From the NCBI RefSeq assembly GCF_026342835.1, contig NZ_JAPEMI010000001.1, forward strand, positions 2,052,501-2,116,500: 64,000 bases of DNA. The letters are read 5' to 3'. The DNA is from Streptomyces sp. NBC_00154 (GTDB taxonomy: Bacteria; Actinomycetota; Actinomycetes; Streptomycetales; Streptomycetaceae). A program made the position numbers and the translations under genes. The notes below the pieces were generated by a model that was not told the DNA's origin, did no database searches, and saw only the letters and a program-made list of their open reading frames with translations. Every line of letters starts with the position of its first letter. The first letter of the stretch is position 1. Shown here piece by piece: positions 8,544 to 17,471 of this stretch.

Positions 8544-8758
8544 GGTGTTCCCCTCCAGGTTCGGCCGACCGGTAACCGGCCGACTCACACGTTTCTTTGT
8601 TGTCGCTTCCGTTACCGGCTTCCTCCTGGCCGGTGCCGTTTGCGACATGAGAAACATACGGCGGAACACCCTGCCCACCAGAGGGTCCCAGGGCCCAATC
8701 CCGGGCCCAAAGGGCCAGTTGGGTCCTGACGCCCGAGTCCTGGGCCCGCGTCCCCCGC
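8544..8758. other. Leader region of the pilin gene
   Basis: 215 bases between the response regulator and pilin genes, larger than other gaps in the locus. It includes nested short inverted repeats of the type GGGCCC (8690-8752) and a repeat around ACCGGT near 8568-8582. It may hold a separate pilin promoter or a processing/attenuation site that lets pilin exceed its neighbours. No clear promoter consensus seen. Confidence 0.4.
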
Positions 8759-9841
8759 TCAGCCATGTCCACCACTCCCCCGCGCCGGCGCCGTACCGAG
8801 CCAGCGGGCGATCGCCTCGCTGCGGCTTCCGCTGTGCAGCTTGGTGAAGATGCGGTTGATGTGGTTCTTGACGGTCTTCTCGCTGATGAAGCAGGTGGCG
8901 GCGATCTGCTGATTGCTCATGCCGGACGCGATCAGCTCCATGACCTCCACCTCCCGCGAACTCAGCCCGTACTGCTGCCTGTTGGGAGCCACGACCGACC
9001 CCCCGGTTGTTGAAGACTGTGCCACAACTGGTTGCATTTGCGAAAGACCCTGCACGGGAAGGGCCGGTCGCGTCGCAGGTGACGGCATTTCGGGGACCGA
9101 CGGATGTGCAGGCGCACCGTATTGCTGCACATGTCCGGCGCCCTGCCCGTCGTAGCCGGGGCCCTGGTGGGCAACGCCCGTGGTCAGCGCGGTCCCCAGC
9201 CCCTCGGGCAGCTGTCCGCCCTGTGGTCCGGGGCCCTGCCGCATATGGGCCAGGAGCGCGTTCGCCGCGGTGGCGGTGAAGTGGGCCCGGCCGCTCTTGG
9301 TGTCCCTCACGGCCTGCACGAGTTGGTCCGCCGTGAATTCCCCGTGCACCAGATAGCCGCCCGCGCCCAGCCGCAGCGCCTCGTGGACGATCTCGCTCTC
9401 GCGGCTGTACGTCAGCATCATGACCGGGGCGACCTGCACGAGGTGCGGCAGCGCGGAGATGCCGTCGACCCCCGGCATGCGGACGTCGAGCAGGACGACG
9501 TCCGGGCGGTGCTGAACGGCCATGTCGTAGGCCTGGCGGCCGTCCGCGGCCTCCGCCACGACTTCGATGTCCTCGCGGCCGGAGAGCAGCACGCCCAGGC
9601 CGGCCCGGACCACCGGGTTGTCGTCGGCGACGACGACCCTCAGCGGGCCGGTCACCGGCGCCGGAGGGGCGGCGGGGAAGGGGGGAGGCATGGCCTCGGA
9701 TGCCGCGAACTGCTGGGGGACGGGGAACCCGGAGGAGCTGAGCTCCGAGTTGAGCGGGGTGACGTGCGAGGACGTGTGCTGGGAGGCGTGGTTCTGTGCG
9801 GCCCAGTTCTGGCCCGACGCGCGGGAGACGTCGTCCGGCAT
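8759..9841 (-). CDS. NarL/FixJ-type response regulator embedded in the Tad locus
   Basis: 360 residues. An unusual 65-residue low-complexity N-terminal extension precedes a receiver domain (about 66-185) with acidic pocket VVVADDN and phospho-acceptor Asp119 in VVLLDVRMPG. A long Gln/Gly/Pro-rich linker (about 200-285) leads to a LuxR HTH (about 290-350: LSSREVEVMELIASGMS, then ISEKTVKNHI). The start is well supported by GAGAGGAGG 6 bases upstream. The sensor kinase gene ends 44 bases before it, so the two form a two-component pair, most simply controlling the pilus genes around them. The variable linker suggests a flexible tether between the domains. Confidence 0.88.
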   Translation of the reverse strand: MPDDVSRASGQNWAAQNHASQHTSSHVTPLNSELSSSGFPVPQQFAASEAMPPPFPAAPPAPVTGPLRVVVADDNPVVRAGLGVLLSGREDIEVVAEAADGRQAYDMAVQHRPDVVLLDVRMPGVDGISALPHLVQVAPVMMLTYSRESEIVHEALRLGAGGYLVHGEFTADQLVQAVRDTKSGRAHFTATAANALLAHMRQGPGPQGGQLPEGLGTALTTGVAHQGPGYDGQGAGHVQQYGAPAHPSVPEMPSPATRPALPVQGLSQMQPVVAQSSTTGGSVVAPNRQQYGLSSREVEVMELIASGMSNQQIAATCFISEKTVKNHINRIFTKLHSGSRSEAIARWLGTAPARGSGGHG

Positions 9842-9885
9842 CTGCGACCTCCTCTCAGGTTCTTGGGGGGGTGGGATGGAGCGGG

Positions 9886-11202
9886 TCAGTTCATTTGTGG
9901 TGCGTGGGGGCCGGCTGCGAGAGCGGCCACCGGAAGTTCCAGGCGTACTTCGGTGCCCTTGGCCGCCTTGCCCTTGCCGATGCGGATACGGGCTCCGATG
10001 GACGCGGCACGTTCGACCATGCCGACGAGGCCGAAGTGGCCGGCGCGCTTGAGGTCGTCGAGCGTCGTGCCCGGGGGCAGCCCGCGCCCGTCGTCGTACA
10101 CGCTGACGCGCAGGACATCGCCCTTCACGCCGGCCAGCACGATGAGATAGGTCGGGTGGGCGTGGCGATGGGCGTTCTCCATCGCTTCGGAGGCGACGGT
10201 GAGCAGCTGGCGGGCGACCACCTGCGGCACGAGCGGGACCGGGGCCTCGTTGAGCATCCGGAAGGTGGCCGTGAGCCCATGGCGACGGGTGAAGTCATCG
10301 GCCCTGGCGCGGAGTTCGGAGACGACGTCCACACCTCCGTCGAGTCCGGAGTCGCGGCGCAGGTCGGAGAGCAGTTCCCGCGACTCCGCCGCTGCCCGGC
10401 GGGCGGAGCGTGCGACCAGTTCGGCCTGGTGCTTGACGGTGAGCGGGTCCATCCGGTCGGAGGAGCCGGCCAGGCCGTCGGCGGCCAGCGCCAGGCCGTG
10501 CAGGGTCTTGGCCACCGAATCGTGCATCTCGCGGGCGAGCCGGGTGCGCTCGCCCTCCACGGCCTCGTTCACGGCCAGCCGGGCCCTGGTCTCGGTGAGG
10601 GCCTGGCTGGCTGTGCCGAACCGGAGAAGGAGATTGCGAAGGGTGACTCCGACGGCGCCCGCGATCACGCAGAAGCCGGGCAGGAGCAGCGCGGTGGCAT
10701 CGCCGGCCTGCAGCCTCGAGTCGGTCCCGTACACGCCGAAGACGATCAGTGTCTGGAGCGCCGCGAAGACCGCCGCGCCCCGCCAGCCGTAGACGAGTCC
10801 CGCCAGCAACGGGGTGCACACGGTGACATAGGCGAGCGTGGACTCGGGCGTCGCGGTGATCAGCAGCAGGGCTCCGAACAGCGCGTCGATGCCCAGCAGC
10901 CAGGGGTGGCGCAGAAGGACGGGCCCGAAGCGTTCCCAGTCCCGGAAGAGGACGTACGAGCCCATGAACGTGACGAGGACGGCCGAGCCGATCAGCCAGG
11001 TGGCCGCGCCCGACGCCGTGTGATCGATCGCGAACGGAGTGGCTATGGCGATCATCGCAAGCCGGAAGCCGAAGACCTGGCGGCACATGGCCTGGAGCGC
11101 GTTGAGCTGGATCGCGAACGCCGGGCGCGCCCCGGGGTCGGCCATCGCCTGACGCACCTCAGCGGTCAGTCCGAGTTGTGAACTGCCGAGCTGGAAAGAC
11201 AT
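9886..11202 (-). CDS. Membrane histidine kinase of the HisKA_3 type
   Basis: 438 residues. Residues 45-190 hold about six hydrophobic segments with short loops, so the sensor part is within the membrane. The dimerisation/phospho-acceptor region is RTRLAREMHDSVAKTLHGL with His227. The HATPase_c domain covers about 310-425 (DDGRGLPPG, then GHFGLVGMVERA). Pairs with the response regulator gene 44 bases downstream. GGGGAGG about 9 bases before the ATG supports the start. No periplasmic sensor domain, so the signal may be membrane state or an interacting pilus protein. Confidence 0.88.
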   Translation of the reverse strand: MSFQLGSSQLGLTAEVRQAMADPGARPAFAIQLNALQAMCRQVFGFRLAMIAIATPFAIDHTASGAATWLIGSAVLVTFMGSYVLFRDWERFGPVLLRHPWLLGIDALFGALLLITATPESTLAYVTVCTPLLAGLVYGWRGAAVFAALQTLIVFGVYGTDSRLQAGDATALLLPGFCVIAGAVGVTLRNLLLRFGTASQALTETRARLAVNEAVEGERTRLAREMHDSVAKTLHGLALAADGLAGSSDRMDPLTVKHQAELVARSARRAAAESRELLSDLRRDSGLDGGVDVVSELRARADDFTRRHGLTATFRMLNEAPVPLVPQVVARQLLTVASEAMENAHRHAHPTYLIVLAGVKGDVLRVSVYDDGRGLPPGTTLDDLKRAGHFGLVGMVERAASIGARIRIGKGKAAKGTEVRLELPVAALAAGPHAPQMN

Positions 11203-11253
11203 GAGCCTGTCACCTCCCCCTGGTCATCGTGCTCAAGATCCCCGTCATGCATG

Positions 11254-12141
11254 TCATCCGCCCGTGAGGAAGCTGAAGTCGACGTTGGCTCCGTAGACGA
11301 AGCCGACCGTCAGCAGGACCAGGGTTCCCGGGAGCAGGAAGGTCGTGACCGCGAAGGTGGCCTTCGGAACGGCCCTGGCGGCCTTCCGGCGGGCGTTCTG
11401 GGCATCCGTACGCCGCATGTCGTTGGCGATCTGGATCAGCGTGTCGACGATCGGGGCGCCCAGCTCCTCGCCCTGCTGGAGCGTGGTCACGAACATCGCG
11501 ACCTGTTCCGAGTCGTTGCGCTTGCGCAGCTCCTCGAAGGCCTGGCGACGACTGACACCCATGTCCATCTGGCGCAGGGTGATACGGAGTTCGTCGGCCC
11601 ACGGGCCCTCGTACTTGTCGGCGACGCGCCCCAGTGCCTGGCGGAAGCCGAGGCCCGCCGAGACGACGACCGCCAGCACGTCGAGGAAGTCGGGGAGCGT
11701 CCGCTCGATGTGGTCCTTGCGGACCCGGACCGCCGACCAGATGCCGACCTCCACCCAGAACAGACCGAAGCCGATCAGCAGAAGGGAGAGGAAGAGCTGG
11801 CCGCGCAGGATCATCGAGAAGGCGCCGAGCAGGCCGAGGGCACCGTAGACGAAGCGGCGGGCGGCGTAGCGGTCGATGGTCAGACCACCGGGGTTGCCCG
11901 CCATGTCGATCTGGCGGCGCTTCTTGTTGACGGCCTTGGGGCCCATCATCCTCAGCACCATGGGGGCCCAGCGCATGCCGAGCCGGTCGATGCCGGAACC
12001 CACCGCGCTGGTGCGGGTGGCGCCGACCTCCAGGGCGATGGCGAGGTCGCCGGGGAGTTTGGCGTCGGCCCGGTACATCCGGATGCCGGCGATGGCTCCG
12101 AACACCGCGAGACCCACGACGAGTGCAAGCAACAGGTCCAT
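11254..12141 (-). CDS. tadC: TadC-like inner-membrane platform protein (T2SS F family)
   Basis: 295 residues. N-terminal membrane helix (LLLALVVGLAVFGAIAGI), a central pair of helices (YGALGLLGAFSMIL and FLSLLLIGFGLFWVEVGI), the T2SSF domain with LPDFLDVLAVVVSAGLGFRQAL, and a C-terminal helix (FAVTTFLLPGTLVLLTVGFVYG). It should form the platform that couples the TadA ATPase to pilin extrusion, together with the TadB-like protein. The order TadA-TadB-TadC is the standard one. Confidence 0.88.
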   Translation of the reverse strand: MDLLLALVVGLAVFGAIAGIRMYRADAKLPGDLAIALEVGATRTSAVGSGIDRLGMRWAPMVLRMMGPKAVNKKRRQIDMAGNPGGLTIDRYAARRFVYGALGLLGAFSMILRGQLFLSLLLIGFGLFWVEVGIWSAVRVRKDHIERTLPDFLDVLAVVVSAGLGFRQALGRVADKYEGPWADELRITLRQMDMGVSRRQAFEELRKRNDSEQVAMFVTTLQQGEELGAPIVDTLIQIANDMRRTDAQNARRKAARAVPKATFAVTTFLLPGTLVLLTVGFVYGANVDFSFLTGG

Positions 12142-12155
12142 GTCAGTTCCTCCCC

Positions 12156-13094
12156 TCAGACGTCGATACGGGACATGCGTCGGATCACGATGAATCCGAT
12201 CGTGTACAGGACGAGGGAGACGATCACGGCGACCTGGCCGATGAGGGCTCCGGTCATCCGGTCGAGTGCGCCCGGCATCACCGCGTTCATCAGGAGCATC
12301 GCGCCGAAGCCGAAGACCGGGACGGCGTAGGCCGTGACGGTCACCTGTGACAGCTGCGTCTTCACCTCACGTCGGGTCTCCTTGCGCTCCTCCAGCGTCT
12401 CCGTGAGGTTGCGCAGCGAGCTGACGACCGTACCGCCGGCCCGGTTGGACAGGACCAGTGTCGTCACCAGGACGACGAGCTCGCGCGACGGCAGCCGGTC
12501 GGTCAGCTCGCTCATCGCGTCGTCGAGCGATTCGCCGACGGCGAGGCGGCGGGCGACGCGAGCCAGTTCCTCCCCGGCCGGGTCCTCCATCTCGTCCGCC
12601 GCCATGCTGATGGCGGTACGCAGGGCGAGGCCGGCCTGGGTGGCGTTGGCGAGGATGCGGGAGAGCTCGGGAAGCTGGTTGATGAAGCGTTCGGTGCGCT
12701 TGGTCCGCTGCCAGTTCAGGAAGGCATTGGTGCCCCAGAGACCGATGAGCGCCGCGACCGGGCCGAAGAAGCTGGCGAGGATCGACGAGGCGGCCATCCA
12801 GAGTCCGGCCATGGCGACGAGCGCGTAGACGAAGAACTCGCCCGGGGTGATCTCCAGGCCCGTGGCGGCGAGTTTCAGCTCCAGCTTGCGGCCCAGGCCC
12901 GTCTTGCGCAGCCTGCGGTCGACGCCCTGGAAGCGGCGGTGTCGCCCGGCTGCCGGGATCTGGCCGGTGTGCGACAGCCGGTCGACGAGGGCGTCCCGGT
13001 CGGCCTTCCCGCCGGAGTAGGCGTGCAGGCCCATGACGCCTGTCACACCGAAGAGCAGTGTGACGCCGATCGTGAGCAGAGGGAGATTGTTCAT
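12156..13094 (-). CDS. tadB: TadB-like inner-membrane platform protein (T2SS F family)
   Basis: 312 residues from the ATG at 13094 (a GTG directly upstream is an alternative). Hydrophobic N-terminus (LPLLTIGVTLLFGVTGVMG), two middle helices at about 95-135, T2SSF domain with LPELSRILANATQAGLALRTA, and two C-terminal helices. Partner of TadC in the assembly platform. Fourteen bases separate it from tadC and 10 from tadA, so all three are translated from one message. Confidence 0.88.
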   Translation of the reverse strand: MNNLPLLTIGVTLLFGVTGVMGLHAYSGGKADRDALVDRLSHTGQIPAAGRHRRFQGVDRRLRKTGLGRKLELKLAATGLEITPGEFFVYALVAMAGLWMAASSILASFFGPVAALIGLWGTNAFLNWQRTKRTERFINQLPELSRILANATQAGLALRTAISMAADEMEDPAGEELARVARRLAVGESLDDAMSELTDRLPSRELVVLVTTLVLSNRAGGTVVSSLRNLTETLEERKETRREVKTQLSQVTVTAYAVPVFGFGAMLLMNAVMPGALDRMTGALIGQVAVIVSLVLYTIGFIVIRRMSRIDV

Positions 13095-13104
13095 CACGCG
13101 GTAC

Positions 13105-14442
13105 CTACTTGGCCTCTCGGGTGGCGAGCTGTTCGTCGGACGCGGCGACTCCGAAGGCCTGCGGGATGGGCTGGCTGGCCATGTAGAGACGGTCGGCGAT
13201 CTTGCGCGGGAGCGGGAGGTACTGGAACTGGCCGTAGATCCGCCCGTCGGCGGCCATCGGCTGGGCGTTGAACCGGGCGACGGACACGATCCGGTAGGCG
13301 TCGCGGCCGTGCGAGTCGAGGACGGCGATCTCGGTGACCTTGCGGGAGCCGTCGGCGTGCCGGGTGAGCTGGACGATGACGTCGACTGCGCTGTTGATCT
13401 GGTCGTGCAGCGCCTCGAACGGGATCTTGATCTCCGACATCGAGGCGAGGGTCTGCAGACGCATGAGCGCGTCCTCGGCGTTGTTGGCGTGGACGGTGGC
13501 GAGCGAGCCGTCGTGACCCGTCGACATCGCCTGGAGCATGTCGAGCGATTCGCCGCCGCGGACCTCACCGACGACGATCCGGTCGGGCCGCATACGCAGG
13601 GAGTTACGGACCAGGTCACGAATGGTGATCTGGCCCTTCCCCTCGACGTTCGCCGGGCGGGACTCCAGCCGGATCACATGGCTCTGCTGGAGCTGGAGTT
13701 CGGCGGAGTCCTCGATGGTGACGATGCGCTCGTTGTTCGGGATCAGACCGGAGAGTGCGTTGAGGAGCGTCGTCTTACCCGTACCGGTGGCACCGGAGAC
13801 GATGATGTTGAGCTTGGCCTGGACGAGCCCGGACAGCAGGATCAGCATCTGCTCGTCGAGTGAGCCGACGTTGATCATCTCCTGGAGCGTGAACGCACGC
13901 GGGAACCGTCGGATGGTGAGCGTCGCGCCGGTCAGGGAGAGCGGCGGGATGATCACGTTGACACGCTCACCGCTGGGCAGACGCGCGTCGACCATCGGAT
14001 TCTGCTCGTCCACCCGGCGGTTGACGGTCGACACGATGCGCTCGATGGTCTGCATCAGCTGCTCGTGCGAACCGAACCGCATCGGGAGCTGCTCGACCTT
14101 GCCGCTGCGCTCCACGAAGATCTGGTCCGGTCCGTTCACCATGATTTCGGTGATGGACGCGTCCTCGAGGAGCGGTTCCAGGATGCCGAGACCGAGGGCC
14201 TCGTCGACGACGCGGCGGATCAGCTGGGTGCGTTCGACGGTCGAGAGGACCGGGCCCTCACGGCTGATGATGTGGCTGAGTACGCGCTCCAGGCGGGCCC
14301 GCCGGTCGGCGGCGGCCAGCGAGGACATCTCCGCGAGGTCGATCTCCTCGAGCAGCTTGGCGCGGTAGGTGGCCACCATGTGGCTGTCCTCCCGCCCCCC
14401 GCTGTTCTTCTCGGGGGCGGTGATGCGGGCCCGCAGGCTCAT
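13105..14442 (-). CDS. tadA: TadA/CpaF secretion ATPase
   Basis: 445 residues. N-terminal helical domain to about 150, then the RecA-like ATPase: Walker A GATGTGKTT (217-225), Asp box TIEDSAELQ, Walker B-like RIVVGEVRGGE near 290 and His box STGHDGSLATVHAN. These are the signatures of the VirB11/TadA hexameric ATPases that power Tad pilus assembly from the cytoplasm. All key residues are present, so the motor should be active. An ATG at residue 22 is an alternative start. No second motor or retraction ATPase is in the window, as expected for Tad systems. Confidence 0.93.
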   Translation of the reverse strand: MSLRARITAPEKNSGGREDSHMVATYRAKLLEEIDLAEMSSLAAADRRARLERVLSHIISREGPVLSTVERTQLIRRVVDEALGLGILEPLLEDASITEIMVNGPDQIFVERSGKVEQLPMRFGSHEQLMQTIERIVSTVNRRVDEQNPMVDARLPSGERVNVIIPPLSLTGATLTIRRFPRAFTLQEMINVGSLDEQMLILLSGLVQAKLNIIVSGATGTGKTTLLNALSGLIPNNERIVTIEDSAELQLQQSHVIRLESRPANVEGKGQITIRDLVRNSLRMRPDRIVVGEVRGGESLDMLQAMSTGHDGSLATVHANNAEDALMRLQTLASMSEIKIPFEALHDQINSAVDVIVQLTRHADGSRKVTEIAVLDSHGRDAYRIVSVARFNAQPMAADGRIYGQFQYLPLPRKIADRLYMASQPIPQAFGVAASDEQLATREAK

Positions 14443-14502
14443 TCCGTAACTCCCTTGATCCGACGTGCAGATGGTGCTCCGGCCGCGCGATGCGGGGCTC
14501 GG

Positions 14503-14871
14503 TCACTCCCGGGGGAAGGTGGAGCTTCGCTCGGCGTAGCCCCAGCTGAGTCCAGGGACGACGGAGGGGATCTTGACGCGCGCGGTGTAGGTCACCTCGT
14601 CGATGCCGTAGCTCGGGGTGAAGAGTGAGTCGTCGGCGAGCCAGTCGCTCATCGCCTCCCGGCCCGCCAGTTCGGGAAGCGTCAGCGGCATGTCGTGGCT
14701 GGCCGTACGGGCCGCCGCGCGGGCGCCCGTGCCGGCCTGGTTGGCCGTGTACGCGGCCACGCCCAGCTGGATCGCCAGGAGACCCACCAGGAGCAGCAGC
14801 GGGATGAAGCCCATGTACTCGATGGCCACCTGGCCGCGGTCGCGTCGGGATGTGCCTGTGCGCTCGCTCAT
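14503..14871 (-). CDS. TadE-like pseudopilin
   Basis: 122 residues. RRDRGQVAIEYMGFIPLLLLVGLLAIQLGVAAYTA is a TadE segment: RGQ-x-A-x-E-Y followed by a single membrane helix. The remaining 80 residues are extracellular. Four bases from the next TadE-like gene upstream, so the two are a tandem pair, as often found for TadE and TadF. These minor pilins are thought to support pilin processing or base assembly. Confidence 0.85.
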   Translation of the reverse strand: MSERTGTSRRDRGQVAIEYMGFIPLLLLVGLLAIQLGVAAYTANQAGTGARAAARTASHDMPLTLPELAGREAMSDWLADDSLFTPSYGIDEVTYTARVKIPSVVPGLSWGYAERSSTFPRE

Positions 14872-14874
14872 CGG

Positions 14875-15297
14875 TCAGCCCTCCGTCGGCGACGCGGCTT
14901 CGCCGGTGATCGTCATCGGCCAGTTGAGTACGCCGGGCGCCAGGACCGGCACCTTCAGGCTGACCTCGGCCTTGTACAGAGTGGGCGTCGCCCGGCAGCG
15001 CGTTCTCGACTTGCTCTCCCAGGCGTCCGGCAGGTCCTCCCGGGCCGCGCGCTTGCAGGCCAGCGTCGGAAGGTACTCCGCCCCGGTACCCGCCCGGGCG
15101 GCCTCGTCGGCCGCGTTCGACGCCAGGCTGAACGTGTAGCCGATCAGCGCGCACTGCCAGAGCGCGATCAGTAACAGGATGATCAGCGGCGTGACGCCCA
15201 CGAACTCGATCGCGGTCTGGCCGCGATCCCGCCCACGGAAGGAATCACCGTCACGCCTCCTCCGTATCCTCAGGCCCCTCATCTCGGTGGCTGCCAT
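14875..15297 (-). CDS. TadE-like pseudopilin (TadF position)
   Basis: 140 residues. Basic N-terminus, then RGQTAIEFVGVTPLIILLLIALWQCALIGY, the TadE motif and helix, followed by ASNAADEAARAG and an extracellular domain with two Cys residues (LACKRA and TRCRAT) that could pair. Close paralogue of the neighbouring 122-residue protein. The start is a few bases from the CpaE stop, so translation is coupled. Confidence 0.85.
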   Translation of the reverse strand: MAATEMRGLRIRRRRDGDSFRGRDRGQTAIEFVGVTPLIILLLIALWQCALIGYTFSLASNAADEAARAGTGAEYLPTLACKRAAREDLPDAWESKSRTRCRATPTLYKAEVSLKVPVLAPGVLNWPMTITGEAASPTEG

Positions 15298-15300
15298 TGG

Positions 15301-16602
15301 TCAACGTGTCCCCTCGGTCGTCCCACGGCCCCCGGAGTCACCGTCGCGCCGTCTGCGCGGGCGTCCGATGGAGCCTCGGTCGTTCTTGAACTTTCCGGCG
15401 TTCTTCCCGCCGCTCCTGTCTGCGCCGGCGGGGAGCTTGACGATCCCCAGCTCTCCGGCCAGGCCCCAGAGCGCCTGCTTCACCGTGCTCCTGGCGTCGA
15501 GTTCGTGCATCCGGCCCGCGTCGACGGCGCCCTGCAGTTCCTTGAAGTTCGCGGGAATCGCCGTGTTCGCCATCCGGGTCCCGGTGATCTTCTCGATCAG
15601 CGGCGGCTGGATCTCGGTGTTGCGGATGAACCGGTTGACGAGCGTGAGCGTCTCCTCCGCCTTACGGATCTGGAGCCGCTCCCACATCCGTACGGTGCGC
15701 TTCGCGCCGCGCACCGCGATCACGTCCGGGGTGGTGACCAGCACCGCCGTGTCGGCCATTTCGATGGCTGCCGCGCCGGCTCCCTGGAGCTGGCTGCCGC
15801 AGTCGATGACCACCACCTCGTACCGCGAACGCAGGGCGCTGACGATCTGGCGGGCCGACCGGTCGCTGACCTCCTCGCCGCGCTCGCCCTCGCCCGGCGC
15901 CAGCAGCAGGGCGAGCCCGCTGCTGTGGCTGAACACGGCGTCGGACAGGACGCGGGGCGATATGTCGGCGATCGCGGCCAGGTCGACGATGGAGCGCCGG
16001 AACTGCACGTCGAGGTACGAGGCGATGTCGCCGGACTGGAGGTCCATGTCGACCAGCGCGACGGTCTGCCCCGACGCCTGTGACGCCAGGGCGAGCTGGA
16101 CCGCCGTGACGGTCGCCCCCACCCCGCCCTTGGCACCGCTGACGGTGATGACGGTGCCGCCGGGCCCGGTGAAGACGTCACCTCCGGAGCCCAGGTGGCG
16201 GCGGACCCCGACCGACCACTGGGCGGCGGACTGGACCCGGTTGGCGAGTTCCTCGTAACTCACCGGCAGGGTGACCAGGCCACGGGCGCCCGACTCCATC
16301 GCCGCGGAGAACAGCCCGGGGCTGGCATCCGCGGTGATCAGCACGACCCCGATGGCGGGGAAGCGCAGGGAGACCTCCCGGATCAGCTCCAGAGCCGGCA
16401 CCGGACCGATCCGCTCATGGACCAGCACGACCTCGGGCAGCTCGTCGATCGACTCGCCCGCGAGGCGGGCAAGGGTGTCGATGAGCTGGGTCGAGTCGCC
16501 GACCGGTGCGGCCGGCTCTGCGTCGGGAAGCTGGCTGAGCAGAGTGGTGACGGATCTGGCCGCGTCGGGGTCCCCGACGGCCGGGAGGATCCTTGTGGTC
16601 AT
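15301..16602 (-). CDS. cpaE: CpaE-like ParA/MinD-family ATPase
   Basis: 433 residues. Residues 1-140 form an atypical receiver-like domain (VVLVHERIG, GVVLITADAS). Residues 150-390 are a ParA/MinD fold with SGAKGGVGATVTA, where the Lys of the GK(T/S) position is Ala, as in CpaE proteins generally; VALVDMDLQSGD and VVVIDCGSQL follow. A basic, Arg/Gly-rich tail of about 45 residues ends the protein. CpaE helps place the Tad machine, for instance at a pole. In a hyphal organism it might choose the site along the filament, which is inference. Confidence 0.87.
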   Translation of the reverse strand: MTTRILPAVGDPDAARSVTTLLSQLPDAEPAAPVGDSTQLIDTLARLAGESIDELPEVVLVHERIGPVPALELIREVSLRFPAIGVVLITADASPGLFSAAMESGARGLVTLPVSYEELANRVQSAAQWSVGVRRHLGSGGDVFTGPGGTVITVSGAKGGVGATVTAVQLALASQASGQTVALVDMDLQSGDIASYLDVQFRRSIVDLAAIADISPRVLSDAVFSHSSGLALLLAPGEGERGEEVSDRSARQIVSALRSRYEVVVIDCGSQLQGAGAAAIEMADTAVLVTTPDVIAVRGAKRTVRMWERLQIRKAEETLTLVNRFIRNTEIQPPLIEKITGTRMANTAIPANFKELQGAVDAGRMHELDARSTVKQALWGLAGELGIVKLPAGADRSGGKNAGKFKNDRGSIGRPRRRRDGDSGGRGTTEGTR

Positions 16603-16609
16603 TCGATCC

Positions 16610-17317
16610 TCACTTGTCCTTGTCGAGCGTGTAGGTGCGGTCGCCCGGTCGGATGGTGCTGTCGCTGCCGGAGGCCAGGAGCGCGAGGCGTACGTGCTCC
16701 GCGAAGGACTCGGCGTAGGCGATGCGCTGGGTGTCGAGCGTGTTGAGCGCGAACGTGATGGGGACGGCCTCGGTGCCCATGTTCGTCTTGGCGTCCCGGC
16801 CCGGCTCCAGGGCGGTCAGCTTGCCGACGTCCAGCACCTTGGCGTTGGAGACGATGACCTTCGACTGGGACGGGGCGCCGTCCTGCTCGCCGGCGAACGT
16901 GGCGTAGATGTTGACCGTCGAACCGGGAGTGATCTTGCCGGCGACGCCGGTGGCGGCGTCGATCATGATGGCGATCTCCTGCTCACCGGGCTGCAGTTCG
17001 GGACTCTTCTGCATCATGTCCGACTGGAGCAGCGAGCCCTTGCGCAGCTGTGTGACGGCGATCTTTCCGTTGACCTCGGAGAGGTCGGTCACGGCGTTGG
17101 TCGACAGCCAGCGCTTCGGCATCTTGATCTTCTCGAACTGTCCGGAGGACAGCGCCGTGTAGGGGGCGATGTCGGACTTCAGCTGGTAGGCCGACACCTC
17201 GGGGCCGACCTTCGAGTTGACATCACTGATCACCGAGAGCACGCCGGCGAAGGCGCCGAAGGCGCACAGGACCGACAGGAGCAGGAGTATCACGCCGCGG
17301 CGCTGGCGGGAGTTCAT
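16610..17317 (-). CDS. cpaB: CpaB/RcpC-like SAF-domain pilus protein
   Basis: 235 residues from the ATG at 17317. One N-terminal membrane helix (RRGVILLLLSVLCAFGAFAGVLSVI) and an extracellular SAF domain (about 45-110: IAPYTALSSGQFEKIKMP, then VNGKIAVTQLRKGSLLQSDM), followed by the RcpC domain (EIAIMIDAATGVAGKITPGSTVNIY). These proteins sit outside the membrane and bind cell wall or pilus. First conserved pilus gene of the operon; eight bases precede cpaE. Confidence 0.87.
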   Translation of the reverse strand: MNSRQRRGVILLLLSVLCAFGAFAGVLSVISDVNSKVGPEVSAYQLKSDIAPYTALSSGQFEKIKMPKRWLSTNAVTDLSEVNGKIAVTQLRKGSLLQSDMMQKSPELQPGEQEIAIMIDAATGVAGKITPGSTVNIYATFAGEQDGAPSQSKVIVSNAKVLDVGKLTALEPGRDAKTNMGTEAVPITFALNTLDTQRIAYAESFAEHVRLALLASGSDSTIRPGDRTYTLDKDK

Positions 17318-17471
17318 GGGCCGGACAACCTCGTTCGTATCGGATGCGTGGGGCAGCGGACAGAAGGATGCGCGGTGGCTGGGCGTACGTCGGGAAGTCG
17401 GTCGGGATTCGCGTACGGGACCGTTCCCGTACCACGTCTGCATCTACGCGTGTTGCGGAAATGCAGGGACG

